Below are positions 8,511 through 18,008 of a stretch of DNA of 64,000 nt, one piece after another. The translations under genes and the position numbers were made by a program. Source of the stretch: Vibrio hyugaensis (GTDB lineage Bacteria > Pseudomonadota > Gammaproteobacteria > Enterobacterales > Vibrionaceae); the NCBI RefSeq assembly GCF_002906655.1, contig NZ_CP025795.1, positions 372,001-436,000 on the forward strand, read 5' to 3'. Each line of letters opens with the position of its first letter. The first letter of the stretch is position 1. The notes under the pieces are model-generated. The model made no database searches. It was given only the letters and a program-made list of their open reading frames with translations, and had not been told where the DNA came from.

Positions 8511-9107
8511 ATGAAACTGTCAGAAAAAAAACGCTTAGCGCTTATTGAAGCGGCTCAACAGGAGTTTATTGAGCACGGTTTCAGTTGTGCCAATATGGAC
8601 AGAGTATGTGAGCGAGCAGGGACGTCAAAGCGCACCTTGTATCGCCATTTTGAAAGCAAAGACGTGCTGTTTATTGAGTCTATTCAAACTGTGCTCGAAA
8701 CTCAGCGTGCGCGTTTGCAGCTTAAGTACACATCAGACATTGATGTCGAAACCCAGCTTAGAACTTATTTGCATGCAAAACTGGATTCCATGTATGAGGA
8801 CTTCGGCTTGCCATTGGCAAAAATGGTGATCAGTGAATTTATGCGCACACCAGAACTGGCAGAGAACTACTTGCATCAACTTCAACGCCAAGACGAATTG
8901 TTGGAGAACTGGTTTACAGAAGCTATTGCGGATAACAAGGTCAAAGGACTCGACCCAGCAATGATGAGCAGTATGTTGATGTGCTTATTAAAGGGGAACT
9001 GCTTATGGCCACAACTGGTTGCCAATCAAGCAGTGCCTAGTGCCGAGCAGCGCAAGAAAATCGTCGAAGATATTCTCACGCTGTTTTTCGATGGCTACCG
9101 CTGCTAG
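8511..9107 (+). CDS. TetR/AcrR family transcriptional regulator
   Basis: A 198-residue repressor-type regulator. The N-terminal helix-turn-helix is plain: RLALIEAAQQEFIEHGF, then MDRVCERAGTSKRTLYRHFESKD, up to about residue 50. The remaining helices form the ligand/dimerisation domain. I chose the ATG at 8511 because homology to the domain begins there; the longer reading frame adds unlikely residues. It is divergent from the barrel/BamA-like/DUF4056 operon, with tandem palindromes between them, so it probably represses that operon and itself. The ligand is unknown. Confidence 0.85.
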   Translation: MKLSEKKRLALIEAAQQEFIEHGFSCANMDRVCERAGTSKRTLYRHFESKDVLFIESIQTVLETQRARLQLKYTSDIDVETQLRTYLHAKLDSMYEDFGLPLAKMVISEFMRTPELAENYLHQLQRQDELLENWFTEAIADNKVKGLDPAMMSSMLMCLLKGNCLWPQLVANQAVPSAEQRKKIVEDILTLFFDGYRC

Positions 9108-9143
9108 TTTCTCCGTTTTATTACCGAACTAGTGATTTAGCAC

Positions 9144-10415
9144 CTAAGCCGTGATTAAGTGATGTAAAGATGAGAGCTGGATGTGGTTCCATGCCCAGCG
9201 GCGATTTGCTAGGTTGTGTATTCCACCTACCCAATAATCTTGTAAGAAAGTTGAGTGTCCATTAAGGCATGCGCGGCCTTTCTCGCTGATATTCACTTGT
9301 TGTTCCCACCAATCCTTATCCAATGAATCAACAGTAAACAGTGGATTTTCTGCTTGCGCGAGTGGCAGCAGTAATGCATAGAACATGACATCGCCAAGTG
9401 TAGGGAGTGGTTCTTGTTGTTGGTACTTCTGAAACCAATCTTTCACGTTGATTGGTGCGTTTTGCTCGTTCAATATCTGCAAAGCCAAATGTTGTGTGAA
9501 GCTCAATCCTGATTCTGAATGTGGCAGTTCTTGAAGGTGCCGAGTGATGACTGTTTTGATGTTCGGCAAGCAATCTAATTCATGTTGTTCTAATAGATTC
9601 ACGAGTGGCTGTGGTGTTGGAGCTTGCAAGGCTTGCCAGCAGCGTTTGGCTTGGCTAAAAAGCTTCGCTGTCACTGGCTTTCTATGCTGCCAACACGAGC
9701 GAATCGCTTCAGCAGGAAGTTGCCCGAAGCCAATAAACCGCTCAGTTCCCGGAAACTGATTGAATTCGATGATCTCAATGATTTTGCTTTCGGTTTCCTC
9801 TAGCAGAGAGAGCCCTCGAAGTAGCATGAGTTGATCGTAGGCGTCATGTTCGACCCAAAAAACGATACGTTTGTATTGCTGGTCGAGCAGGGTATGGATA
9901 TTACCTTGCTCAAACTGTGCTACCTCTTGCACCGAGTCTTTTCTCCCCATTACAGGCAGTAATGTGTCCACAACGTATTGTGCTCGAATAGCGACAAATC
10001 CTTTTTCATTACTAGGAATTGGGCCTATGCACAATGGATCAATCATGGGTAAGAAGTCACCCTCGAACCCACATGTCTTCATTTGTTGTTGAATGTCGTG
10101 TCCACAGCGGACATGCAATGTGTTTAGTTCGGCATCAAGTGGATTTGCTTGATTATTAATAGCGAGTTTGTGACTCTCTAGTTCTTCCACATGAGCTTTT
10201 AACTTGCTCCAACTAGGTAAGCCAAGCTCTCTAGCTAGGGCGTGTTGAACATCTACAAGCTGGATAGACTCTGGCGTGAGGGTTTCTGGTCGGGAATGAA
10301 ACTGCTTAACCTGATCAAGTGAGTTGGTGTCATTGTGGCGGATTGCTTTTAAGCGCTTTTTCGCAACGGACTTTTGCTGGTTAAGGTTAATAGAGAAGCT
10401 ATTGTGAGATTGCAT
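9144..10415 (-). CDS. DUF1835-like protein with an N-terminal ankyrin-like helical segment
   Basis: A 423-residue soluble protein. Residues 15-80 are charged and helical (KKRLKAIRHND, LARELGLPSWSKLKAHV), a pattern seen in ankyrin-associated proteins. From about residue 95 the sequence LHVRCGHDIQQQMKTCGFEGDFLPMIDPLCIGPIP-like fits the DUF1835 start (HVRxGxDI and a DPLxxGPxP motif), and the tail may be the paired DUF3658-type region. No signal peptide or membrane helix is seen. Function is not known. It is a single gene, convergent with tetR with 36 bases between. Confidence 0.65.
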   Translation of the reverse strand: MQSHNSFSINLNQQKSVAKKRLKAIRHNDTNSLDQVKQFHSRPETLTPESIQLVDVQHALARELGLPSWSKLKAHVEELESHKLAINNQANPLDAELNTLHVRCGHDIQQQMKTCGFEGDFLPMIDPLCIGPIPSNEKGFVAIRAQYVVDTLLPVMGRKDSVQEVAQFEQGNIHTLLDQQYKRIVFWVEHDAYDQLMLLRGLSLLEETESKIIEIIEFNQFPGTERFIGFGQLPAEAIRSCWQHRKPVTAKLFSQAKRCWQALQAPTPQPLVNLLEQHELDCLPNIKTVITRHLQELPHSESGLSFTQHLALQILNEQNAPINVKDWFQKYQQQEPLPTLGDVMFYALLLPLAQAENPLFTVDSLDKDWWEQQVNISEKGRACLNGHSTFLQDYWVGGIHNLANRRWAWNHIQLSSLHHLITA

Positions 10416-10644
10416 TTTTCACCTTTCTTACCTCTTCCACACTCGCCTTATTAGAAGTTAAAAAGAAGGTAAAAACAGATTGTTCCTGCTAACGAAAGCA
10501 GGGAAGTTGAGTTGCCATGAACCGAGTTCTTTCCGCGAGTGTTGGGTGCTTTAGGCTTGAGCTGTTTCAATGGTATGTAATCGAAATGGGGTTCGCAACT
10601 TAGAATCATATAAACAAGCAAAACTGCCTTTGATCTCACATAAA

Positions 10645-10673
10645 AAAGCCCCAACGTTTAAGTTAGGGCTTTA
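10645..10673. terminator. Rho-independent terminator after the MFS gene
   Basis: AGCCCCAAC pairs with GTTAGGGCT (one G-T pair) between 10648 and 10670, with an A-run to the left, which reads as a T-run on the minus strand, the strand of the MFS gene ending at 10682. Confidence 0.8.
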
Positions 10674-10681
10674 AAGACTGT

Positions 10682-11881
10682 TTATGAAAGCTCAGCGCAG
10701 GCTGTTTGTTGAACTTGTTTGTTTTCGCGCTTATCTAACGCGCCGCTCAAGCGAGTCAATAGAAGTGCAGAGATGACGACCACACCACCGACCCATGGCG
10801 TATTCATTAAGCCTGCTCTCTCTACGATCAAACCGCCACTCCATGAACCGAGTGCAATACCTACATTAAAGGCGGCGATGTTCAAACCTGAAGCAACATC
10901 AACGGCATTAGGTGTATATTTCTCTGCCAGTTTTACAACATAAACTTGTAATCCTGGTACGTTACCGAAAGCAAACGCACCCCAAACCAAAATAGTAATC
11001 ACAGCAGCAATTGGGTTGTATGCGGTAAAGTTGAGTACAAACAAGATTGCGGCTAAGCCAGCAAAGATGATCGTCAGTGCTTTTACGGGGCCAAATTTGT
11101 CTGCCATTTTGCCGCCTTGGATGTTACCCACCGCGACAGAGACACCGTACACCAGCATGATCAAGCCAACTGCACTGGCATCAAAGCCGGATACCTGCTC
11201 CAAAATTGGCGCAAGATAAGTGAATGCAGTAAAGGTGCCACCGTAACCTAGCGCAGTAATGGCATAAACCAATAACAAACGAGGTTGGGTGAGTACTTTA
11301 AGCTGATCTTTTAAAGAAGCCGTCGCGTCTTGCTTTAAGTTGTTTGGAACAAGTAAAGCGCTACCGACTAATGCAATCAAACCAAGAATGGCCACAATTA
11401 AGAATGTGGTTTCCCAACCAAAATGTTGCCCGATGTAAGTACCTAGAGGCACGCCAGTCACTAGAGCAACGGTTAGACCAGTGAACATAATTGCAATGGC
11501 ACTTGCCGCTTTTTCTTTGGACACCAAGCCAGTGGCGATCGTTGAGCCGATAGAGAAGAACACGCCGTGAGCCAAGCCCGTTAAAATACGTGCGGCGATC
11601 AGAGTGTTGTAACCCGGAGCTTGCCAAGCTAACAGGTTACCGACAACGAACAAGCCCATCACAGCGAGAAGGACGTGCTTGCGATTCATCTTGCTCGTAA
11701 GTGCAGTTAAAACGGGCGCGCCAATAGCCACGCCTAATGCGTACAAACTCACCAGCAAACCAGCAGAAGGTAAAGAAACGTTAAGGTCTGCTGCCATGGT
11801 TGGAATTAATCCAACGATAACAAATTCAGTTGTCCCTATCGCAAAGGCGCTTAGGGTTAATGCTAATAATGCGATTGGCAT
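10682..11881 (-). CDS. MFS efflux transporter (AraJ/YdhP-like)
   Basis: A 399-residue major facilitator with twelve predicted helices. The start, LALTLSAFAIGTTEFVIVGL, and the loop-2-like GAPVLTALTSKMNRKHVLL are typical of the AraJ/YdhP sugar-or-drug efflux branch, and HGVFFSIGSTIA fits helix 4. These proteins export sugars, arabinose-like compounds or drugs by proton antiport. AGAGAGTAA lies before the ATG. A LysR gene follows upstream in the same direction with 138 bases between, so it may be the regulator. Substrate is unknown. Confidence 0.85.
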   Translation of the reverse strand: MPIALLALTLSAFAIGTTEFVIVGLIPTMAADLNVSLPSAGLLVSLYALGVAIGAPVLTALTSKMNRKHVLLAVMGLFVVGNLLAWQAPGYNTLIAARILTGLAHGVFFSIGSTIATGLVSKEKAASAIAIMFTGLTVALVTGVPLGTYIGQHFGWETTFLIVAILGLIALVGSALLVPNNLKQDATASLKDQLKVLTQPRLLLVYAITALGYGGTFTAFTYLAPILEQVSGFDASAVGLIMLVYGVSVAVGNIQGGKMADKFGPVKALTIIFAGLAAILFVLNFTAYNPIAAVITILVWGAFAFGNVPGLQVYVVKLAEKYTPNAVDVASGLNIAAFNVGIALGSWSGGLIVERAGLMNTPWVGGVVVISALLLTRLSGALDKRENKQVQQTACAELS

Positions 11882-12019
11882 AATTTACTCTCTCATTTTG
11901 TTCAAGCGCACGTCTCAGGTGCGCTATCAGTGAGGGAGATTATGAGGAAAATGGCCTTTGCGAAAAATAGCACTTAACACAAATGACTTTTGTGGTTTTG
12001 ACAACAGTTGTGTGGCCAG

Positions 12020-12910
12020 TTAAATGCGGTCTTTTGCACTATCCAGCAGTGCTTGATAAAGAGCGAGTGTGGCTGGTCCGCTCTTCGCACCTTTTGGTAG
12101 CGTGAGGTGCAGTGCGACTTGATATTGGTTAGAGTGTTCGAGGTCTAACACCTTGATGCCTGTACTGTGGCGGTATTCGACGAGATGTTTAGGGAGCCGA
12201 CAGAAGCCAACGCCTTGCTCTACCGCTCGAAAAGCGTGGTCGAAATTATCCACCGTGATTCTTTGACGCGCGCGCAACCAGCCCACGTCTCGTTTTGCCT
12301 TGTCTGATTCACCTAGATCTCGAACCACAATTTGGCTAGTGGTCGCAAAATCTGCCAATGAAACGTGCTCTTTCTTTGCCAATGGGTGTTCAACTGCAAT
12401 AACGGGCACCATGGTTGTTGTTCCAAATGCTTCGGCTGGGTGGTTGGTGATCGGAAGATTGATAATGGCGATGTCTGCTAACTCATTGACCACCATATCG
12501 GTGGTTTTACTTAGCGAAGTTTCCACGATTTGAACGGAGGTAGTACTGTTTTGTGCCAAAAATTCACTAAGTGGTGCATAGAGCCAGGTTGGATCGCACA
12601 GATGGTCGATCGCCACTGTAATTTGCGATTCTACCCCATTACTTAGCTGTTCACTGATCATTTCCAGTTCATGGGCTTGTTCGAGCATAGACTGCGCGCG
12701 TCGTAACATGGTCTTGCCGTGTTCGGTTAATCCAGCCTTTCGACCTTTCACTTCTATCAGTTTGATGCCGAGTTGGTCCTCGAGCTTTTTCACCGAATAG
12801 ATAAGTGTGGTATGGCTTTTATTGAGCGTCACTGCGGCTGACTGAATACTTCCAGCTTGTTCAATTGCTTGTAATGTTTGCCACTGCTCTAGGGTTGTTT
12901 TGAGTCTCAT
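12020..12910 (-). CDS. LysR-type transcriptional regulator
   Basis: A 296-residue LTTR. The helix-turn-helix lies in residues 5-65 (TLEQWQTLQAIEQAGSIQSAAVTLNK, then a recognition helix before KKLEDQLGIKL), followed by the periplasmic-binding-protein-like effector domain. It is divergent from the YdhR gene at 13021 and upstream of the MFS gene, either of which it could control. The 110-base divergent region carries a duplicated sequence (12913-12975). Confidence 0.88.
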   Translation of the reverse strand: MRLKTTLEQWQTLQAIEQAGSIQSAAVTLNKSHTTLIYSVKKLEDQLGIKLIEVKGRKAGLTEHGKTMLRRAQSMLEQAHELEMISEQLSNGVESQITVAIDHLCDPTWLYAPLSEFLAQNSTTSVQIVETSLSKTTDMVVNELADIAIINLPITNHPAEAFGTTTMVPVIAVEHPLAKKEHVSLADFATTSQIVVRDLGESDKAKRDVGWLRARQRITVDNFDHAFRAVEQGVGFCRLPKHLVEYRHSTGIKVLDLEHSNQYQVALHLTLPKGAKSGPATLALYQALLDSAKDRI

Positions 12911-12912
12911 TG

Positions 12913-12975
12913 GTCAGTTTTTTCAACAGGTAATGGCAAAATTATGAACTTTTTTGTCAGTTTTATAAAGGTAAT
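12913..12975. promoter_or_regulatory. Composite direct repeat in a LysR divergent region
   Basis: GTCAGTTTT then AGGTAAT occur twice: 12913-12921 with 12928-12934, and 12956-12964 with 12969-12975. The repeats are about 43 bases apart, close to four helical turns, which fits cooperative LysR binding between the regulator gene and the YdhR operon. Binding is inferred only. Confidence 0.4.
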
Positions 12976-13020
12976 AATCTTCTCATCGAAAGCGAGTCAA
13001 AAAAGAAGAGGAGACTCAAG

Positions 13021-13329
13021 ATGGCGAAATTACTGCAAGTTGATTTTGAATTTCACGGCCCATTTGGTGAAGAGATGTCGAACGCACTGGTAGACCTAGC
13101 TCAGTCAATTAACCAAGAGCCAGGCATGATTTGGAAAATTTGGACGGAAAGCGAGAAAGACAAACTTGGCGGCGGCATCTATCTTTTTGAAGACGAAGCA
13201 ACGGCGCAAGCTTATCTTGAAATGCATACTACTCGGTTGAAACAGATGGGTGTAGAAGAAGTAAGAGGGCAGATATTTGATATCAACGCACCACTGAGCA
13301 CTATCAACCAAGGTCCAATCGGAGAGTAA
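13021..13329 (+). CDS. YdhR-like putative monooxygenase
   Basis: A 102-residue protein of the dimeric alpha/beta-barrel YdhR group, shown by [29 protein letters not shown], and [21 protein letters not shown]. These small cofactor-free enzymes are thought to act on aromatic or quinone-like substrates. AGAGGAGACTCAAG gives a strong ribosome site. It is followed after four bases by a small membrane protein gene and is divergent from a LysR regulator. Confidence 0.85.
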   Translation: MAKLLQVDFEFHGPFGEEMSNALVDLAQSINQEPGMIWKIWTESEKDKLGGGIYLFEDEATAQAYLEMHTTRLKQMGVEEVRGQIFDINAPLSTINQGPIGE

Positions 13330-13333
13330 CATT

Positions 13334-13705
13334 ATGACTAACCGCACTTTTCTAACCGTTCATGGCGTCATTTACACGTTATTTGCTTTTGCGCTGTTTT
13401 TTGTTCCGACCATGATGTGGCCGATGTATGGCGTACAAATTAACGACCAATATGCGCTGTTTTTATCGCAGCACACGTCGATCTTTTTAGGTGGGATTGC
13501 TGCGGTCAGTTTGATGCTGCGTGATGTTGAATCTGGCAACATGGCTAAACAACTGTTCAAAGCTTTGCTGGTCACGAACCTCTTAGGCGTGGTGATCACC
13601 ACTTACGCCGGCATTACAGGTGTGTTTGTTGGCTTTGGTTGGAGTGACCCTGCTTTCTTCTTGCTATTGAGTGTGCTCACTTTTCTTCAATGGAAGAAGC
13701 AATAA
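13334..13705 (+). CDS. Small four-helix membrane protein of unknown function
   Basis: A 123-residue hydrophobic protein with helices near residues 7-25, 42-60, 75-95 and 100-118, and no motif I can name with confidence. It starts four bases after the YdhR gene, so it is very probably co-transcribed and co-regulated. A quinone-pool or membrane role beside YdhR is only a guess. Confidence 0.7.
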   Translation: MTNRTFLTVHGVIYTLFAFALFFVPTMMWPMYGVQINDQYALFLSQHTSIFLGGIAAVSLMLRDVESGNMAKQLFKALLVTNLLGVVITTYAGITGVFVGFGWSDPAFFLLLSVLTFLQWKKQ

Positions 13706-13735
13706 GAATAAAAACGGTTCCTACAGCGCAAATAA

Positions 13736-13766
13736 AGAAGCCCCGCGATAATAGCGGAGCTTTGCT
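13736..13766. terminator. Bidirectional terminator between convergent genes
   Basis: AGCCCCGC (13739-13746) pairs with GCGGAGCT (13754-13761) with one mismatch, flanked by an A-run and a short T-rich stretch. It separates the YdhR operon from the 1355-residue gene. Confidence 0.75.
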
Positions 13767-16700
13767 TTAATGGGGCGTAAACTCACCACCATCTTTCATG
13801 ATTTTTTTCGCAATGCGATTCATCACACGGATGAAAAATCGCCGAACTAAACCATATTTAACGTCCGCTATTGCAATACGACATAAGTTGTCTTTCTCAT
13901 CAAAACCATAAAACACTTTTGCTCCTCTTTTATCGAGATAAATCGCAGCCACATTAGTCGCTTTCGTTTCATCTGGTTGAATGAGAGCGACTGGAAAGCC
14001 CTGTTTTACGACATTTTTCCATAACGACTCTTTGGACTGAGTTAGCGTTATTGTATCTGTGCTGCCTATGAGAAGGACGCCACTTTTTACTCGTTGTTCC
14101 ATGTATGCATAAGTTGGATTTGATGCATAGAACCACTGCGTTGGCTCGGCAGGAGTGACGTGTATTTCGGCATACTGCAACTGACCGTCTTTTTTAAGGC
14201 TATGGACGGGCATTGCCTTATCTGGCAGTTTACAGCCAACGACCATTCCATAAGGTTTAGACTTTGCGTTTACAAAATCGAGCAGGCCATGAGTAAGGCA
14301 GATCGAACCAATATGAGTACTTTCAAGCGGCGCTTTTTGTTGTGCTGCTTCTAGTAACTCGATTTTCCTAGAAGTGTCATCCACGACATGAAAAACTTTA
14401 TCTGCTAATAACTCGCCATTTGGGTAATAAATACGATATCGATATACACCGATAGAACTCGAACTTTTATCGCCCAAATTCCAAGTTAAGCAGTTAGAGT
14501 GGTTCACTTTAATTGAGGATTCATATTCGTGTGAATAACCTCCTATCGAGGCCCTATACGGGTGATCTAGGCGAACAATTAAGGTTACTTCTTGTTCGTA
14601 GTTATCTTCTTCACCGTCTTCTGGGAAATAGCCGATACGAAGTCCGAAACAACGCTGGTTTTCTGCCCGAATTAACGTGGTTTGTTTGATCAGTTCGCTT
14701 GGGTCATCATCTTCTGGAATATGGTAGATACCCCAATCGAGAAGCTCAAAAGGAGAAAAGGCGGCATGGCGATATTTTCCTGCCTGTATATCTGCTACAA
14801 GCTGCTGGACTTTCAACGATGGGTGCTGGGCATATTCACTGATGAGTTTTGTGAACTCTGGGAGGTTAGCGACCAACTCAAGTAAGGTAAGTAGTTGGCT
14901 TATCTCCAACTGATCCGTATAAGGTTTTAGATCGGTTTGTTCATTAAACCAAGGTATCGCATTGACCCAATGCTGCTTAATTGCATACTTGAGTAAGACG
15001 ATCAGTTGCGCATCACGTTCATACAGTTGTTGGAATAATTCAGGTAGAGAAAGCACACGTTCATTCTCAAGCTGCTTCAACCCTAGACTTGGATTTAAAG
15101 CAAATAAGCGCAAGATATTATCTTGTATGTGTGTTGAGGCCTTCCAATACAGCTCATCAATGCTAGGGATTCCGTATCTGGTATCAAACTCACTGATGAA
15201 GTTGGTTTTTAGTGTATCCAGTAATTCTTGTAATTGCTCTGAGTTTAGCGATGTCGTTTGGGCGATCTGAGCAGTGATCCACTCAACTGTTTTGGATTGC
15301 TCGTTCGTTATGGTGTAACCATTGGGGTTACGACGTCCCATTTGCTCACTTGTGGTATAACGAATGGCGTTCAGTAGTGCTTCATTATAATAATTTGTGC
15401 GAACTTGAGGTCTCCGTTGTAGCAACAAATCGAAGAAACACAGCTCGGCATCTGGAAGCAGGCGTTTTAGCGCCAATCTTAGTGGTGTTTGGTCTTGCTC
15501 TGACTGTTGCTCTGCTTCGAATTGGTCGAAATATTGCTCTAAGAACTGAACCTCTTCATAGTCTCTGCGATCAATTTGAGATAATAGTAATTCCAATTGT
15601 CCAGTCAGTTTGTCGATTTCTGAATGGTATTCTAATTTCTCGATAAATGAGTGTGATTGGTCGCTTAACTCTCCATAACGATCGCAGTAAAAATACGACA
15701 GCATGCGAGTAACTTTGGCTGGCGCCAATGCCAACCAAAGCGCAAAGAAGCGATGGCAATAGATTTGCTCTGTGGTATTTTGTCGCGCTCCCCAAACATG
15801 AGCGGCTACTAATAGCTTCTGGGCTTTGTCGTCAAAGTCACGTAGGAATTGATAGTAAGGTTGGTTCACGTTGATTTGTCTGTGGTCGCTGAGCGGTTCA
15901 ACATTTTCTCTAAACGAACTTAGCGCCTTGTCGAAATCATGGTTTTCATTGCTTAGGTATGCATTAACTCGTTCCCACCCCTTTTGTGCTTTTAACTCTT
16001 CTTCCTCTGTAAGGGGGACATATCGCCAAGGTTTTTCTTCGGTTTCAATGCAATGAAAATAACTGTTTTCACGCAAAGTGAGTAGAAGCTCTGACTTTAA
16101 GTTTAAGGCCAGTTTGTTCTCAAATGCTTCTGTCGCTCTGTCGTTTATTCCAAGCTTTTTATCGTGGTAAAGCATGCCAGCACAGAAGGCCAGTTGACTG
16201 GCTAAGCTAAACTCATCTTCAAACGCGTCAGTTAACTGCTCGAGAAGAGCAGTTGCTTCTTCACGATGTTTGTTCAATAACTCATGGGCAAGGTAGGACT
16301 CTTTCTGGCGAATATTATCTCGGTATGCACCACATTCTTTGACGTAGTTTAGAAATTGCGCCTTCCAATCACCGTTATAACGTTGGGTGAAATCCTCATC
16401 ACTTATGAGCTCAAAGTCATGGACAAGCCCATGAGCCACATCGGCATGAAAAGACGCTTTGTTGTTCCAGCAATGTAATACGTCAAAGAAGCGCAAGATC
16501 TTTTGATTGTTTTCCGCTATCGCCGCGTCATCCAAGTCTTCATTGTGCCAATCGTGTAGGATGTCACCGGCAATGGTCATCATCTCTTCGTGGTAAGAGT
16601 CATAGCGTCCGAGATGATATTCGAACTTTTCGGAGATATCGAAGTTGCCCTTTCTTGCCATGAGTTGAATATTACATGGCTCAATGAGCTCAAGAACTTC

Positions 16701-17834
16701 TGCGTCCTCCCCACTTTCGATATATCGCCAAATGGCTTTGCCATCATCAAAACCTTCGGTAATGAATGACTTCCATTGGGCAATACCACTGCCACGGCAA
16801 TAGTAGTAATCACGGTAGTAATCGTCTTCATTTTCGATGACTTTGGGTGGTACGATGGGGCGCCCAAGATAAGCTTCGATTTCAGTGGTTAGCTCTGCCG
16901 CCGCATGTTCTGCTGATGAGTCAATAAAGTTGCTCATCATCACATTATGGTGATCTACCTCGTGATCGTCGATATCGATACCATGAATGGGGGACATGAT
17001 GGAATAGATGAATCGTTCCACTGGACGTTCAACATAGTAGCGAGAATCATCGGTATATTGCAGGTAGTCTTGGTCTGCGAAGCGTTGCTTCATTAAAGAT
17101 CGAAATGCTTCAAATTCGTCAGGCTCTTCGCGAAATATTTTAAGTAATCCAGTGACCGGATTACGAGTCGATAGGTCGCTTGTACTTTCATGTATAGAAT
17201 CATCAAACATGTAGCCTCGAGCGACACTGTTATCACAATAGCAGAATGCTTTCAGTGTATCGTGGGTATAACCCAAATGGTTTGTTAGAACCCCCAACGC
17301 AAACTCACCGTGGGGAGCGTGCTCACTGTCCCAATATGGGATGGTGTAACCGCCAAGATAAAAAGCCAAGCGAGGGAAAGTAAGCCCTACAATCAAAAGC
17401 GGTAATAATCCAAACACTTGCTCTTCAGATACCCACATTTCACTAGAGTCATTGAATTGCCGAGCGAGGTGGCAAATCAATTTGGCTGTTTCCTCTAACT
17501 CGGGTTCTAGTGTTTTGTGTTGGCACGCACGGAGAAAGAACGCGCCTTCACTGGTTAAATATGTACCGCTCAATGATTGAGCTGGCTGAATATCACGTTT
17601 ATAAGAGTAGCCAACGTAAGCAAACACTCTTTGAGCAATTTTATCTTCAACAAGCTCTCCAATTTGATCGCTGCATCCTTCCTTGATTTTAAAGCGAACA
17701 TGACAATGAAAGTTATCGAAAGCGTTTTCTTGGTGAAGCGCTTCTCGATAGTTTCTGAGGGCTTTGTGTAAAGACTCGTGAGAGTGTGGGTCGTATTCAA
17801 CGACTAAAAGTTGGGTACCTAAATCAACGGACAT
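13767..17834 (-). CDS. Giant 1355-residue protein of unknown function
   Basis: A single intact frame of 1355 residues that I do not recognise. There is no signal peptide and no convincing membrane segment apart from a short hydrophobic patch near residues 160-180 (FGLLPLLIVGLTFPRLAFYLGG). The first ~1000 residues are mostly helical, rich in Leu, Glu and aromatic residues, with no visible Walker, kinase, nuclease or protease motif. Around residues 1035-1165 a beta-rich segment (IKQTTLIRAENQRCFGLRIGYF ... through FHVVDD) resembles DUF3859. The final ~190 residues are a separate alpha/beta-looking part ending in a basic stretch (RRFFIRVMNRIAKKIMKD). It is one gene, bounded by terminators on both sides. 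Tempting ideas such as a defence or scaffold protein have no direct support. Confidence 0.75.
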   Translation of the reverse strand: MSVDLGTQLLVVEYDPHSHESLHKALRNYREALHQENAFDNFHCHVRFKIKEGCSDQIGELVEDKIAQRVFAYVGYSYKRDIQPAQSLSGTYLTSEGAFFLRACQHKTLEPELEETAKLICHLARQFNDSSEMWVSEEQVFGLLPLLIVGLTFPRLAFYLGGYTIPYWDSEHAPHGEFALGVLTNHLGYTHDTLKAFCYCDNSVARGYMFDDSIHESTSDLSTRNPVTGLLKIFREEPDEFEAFRSLMKQRFADQDYLQYTDDSRYYVERPVERFIYSIMSPIHGIDIDDHEVDHHNVMMSNFIDSSAEHAAAELTTEIEAYLGRPIVPPKVIENEDDYYRDYYYCRGSGIAQWKSFITEGFDDGKAIWRYIESGEDAEVLELIEPCNIQLMARKGNFDISEKFEYHLGRYDSYHEEMMTIAGDILHDWHNEDLDDAAIAENNQKILRFFDVLHCWNNKASFHADVAHGLVHDFELISDEDFTQRYNGDWKAQFLNYVKECGAYRDNIRQKESYLAHELLNKHREEATALLEQLTDAFEDEFSLASQLAFCAGMLYHDKKLGINDRATEAFENKLALNLKSELLLTLRENSYFHCIETEEKPWRYVPLTEEEELKAQKGWERVNAYLSNENHDFDKALSSFRENVEPLSDHRQINVNQPYYQFLRDFDDKAQKLLVAAHVWGARQNTTEQIYCHRFFALWLALAPAKVTRMLSYFYCDRYGELSDQSHSFIEKLEYHSEIDKLTGQLELLLSQIDRRDYEEVQFLEQYFDQFEAEQQSEQDQTPLRLALKRLLPDAELCFFDLLLQRRPQVRTNYYNEALLNAIRYTTSEQMGRRNPNGYTITNEQSKTVEWITAQIAQTTSLNSEQLQELLDTLKTNFISEFDTRYGIPSIDELYWKASTHIQDNILRLFALNPSLGLKQLENERVLSLPELFQQLYERDAQLIVLLKYAIKQHWVNAIPWFNEQTDLKPYTDQLEISQLLTLLELVANLPEFTKLISEYAQHPSLKVQQLVADIQAGKYRHAAFSPFELLDWGIYHIPEDDDPSELIKQTTLIRAENQRCFGLRIGYFPEDGEEDNYEQEVTLIVRLDHPYRASIGGYSHEYESSIKVNHSNCLTWNLGDKSSSSIGVYRYRIYYPNGELLADKVFHVVDDTSRKIELLEAAQQKAPLESTHIGSICLTHGLLDFVNAKSKPYGMVVGCKLPDKAMPVHSLKKDGQLQYAEIHVTPAEPTQWFYASNPTYAYMEQRVKSGVLLIGSTDTITLTQSKESLWKNVVKQGFPVALIQPDETKATNVAAIYLDKRGAKVFYGFDEKDNLCRIAIADVKYGLVRRFFIRVMNRIAKKIMKDGGEFTPH

Positions 17835-17961
17835 AATATTTGCACTACAACTGTTTGCATAAGAGTTGTGAGAATAAGTACGGATGATATTGATGTCACT
17901 GAAAAGATAGAGATATTTATAAGGAGGACAGCTTCGATTGCCAAGATTGTGATAATCATTT

Positions 17962-17990
17962 AAAAAAAGCCCTGCTATAGCTGCAGGGCC
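17962..17990 (-). terminator. Rho-independent terminator after wzc
   Basis: GCCCTGC (17969-17975) pairs with GCAGGGC (17983-17989). The A-run 17962-17968 becomes a seven-T tract on the minus strand. It ends the wza-wzb-wzc transcript right after the kinase gene. Confidence 0.88.
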
Positions 17991-18008
17991 GATTCTTATT
18001 TGGCTAGA

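Noticed and set aside
13767..17834. A defence-system label for the 1355-residue protein
   Set aside because: No nuclease, ATPase, or toxin motif and no partner defence genes nearby; the label would be a guess.
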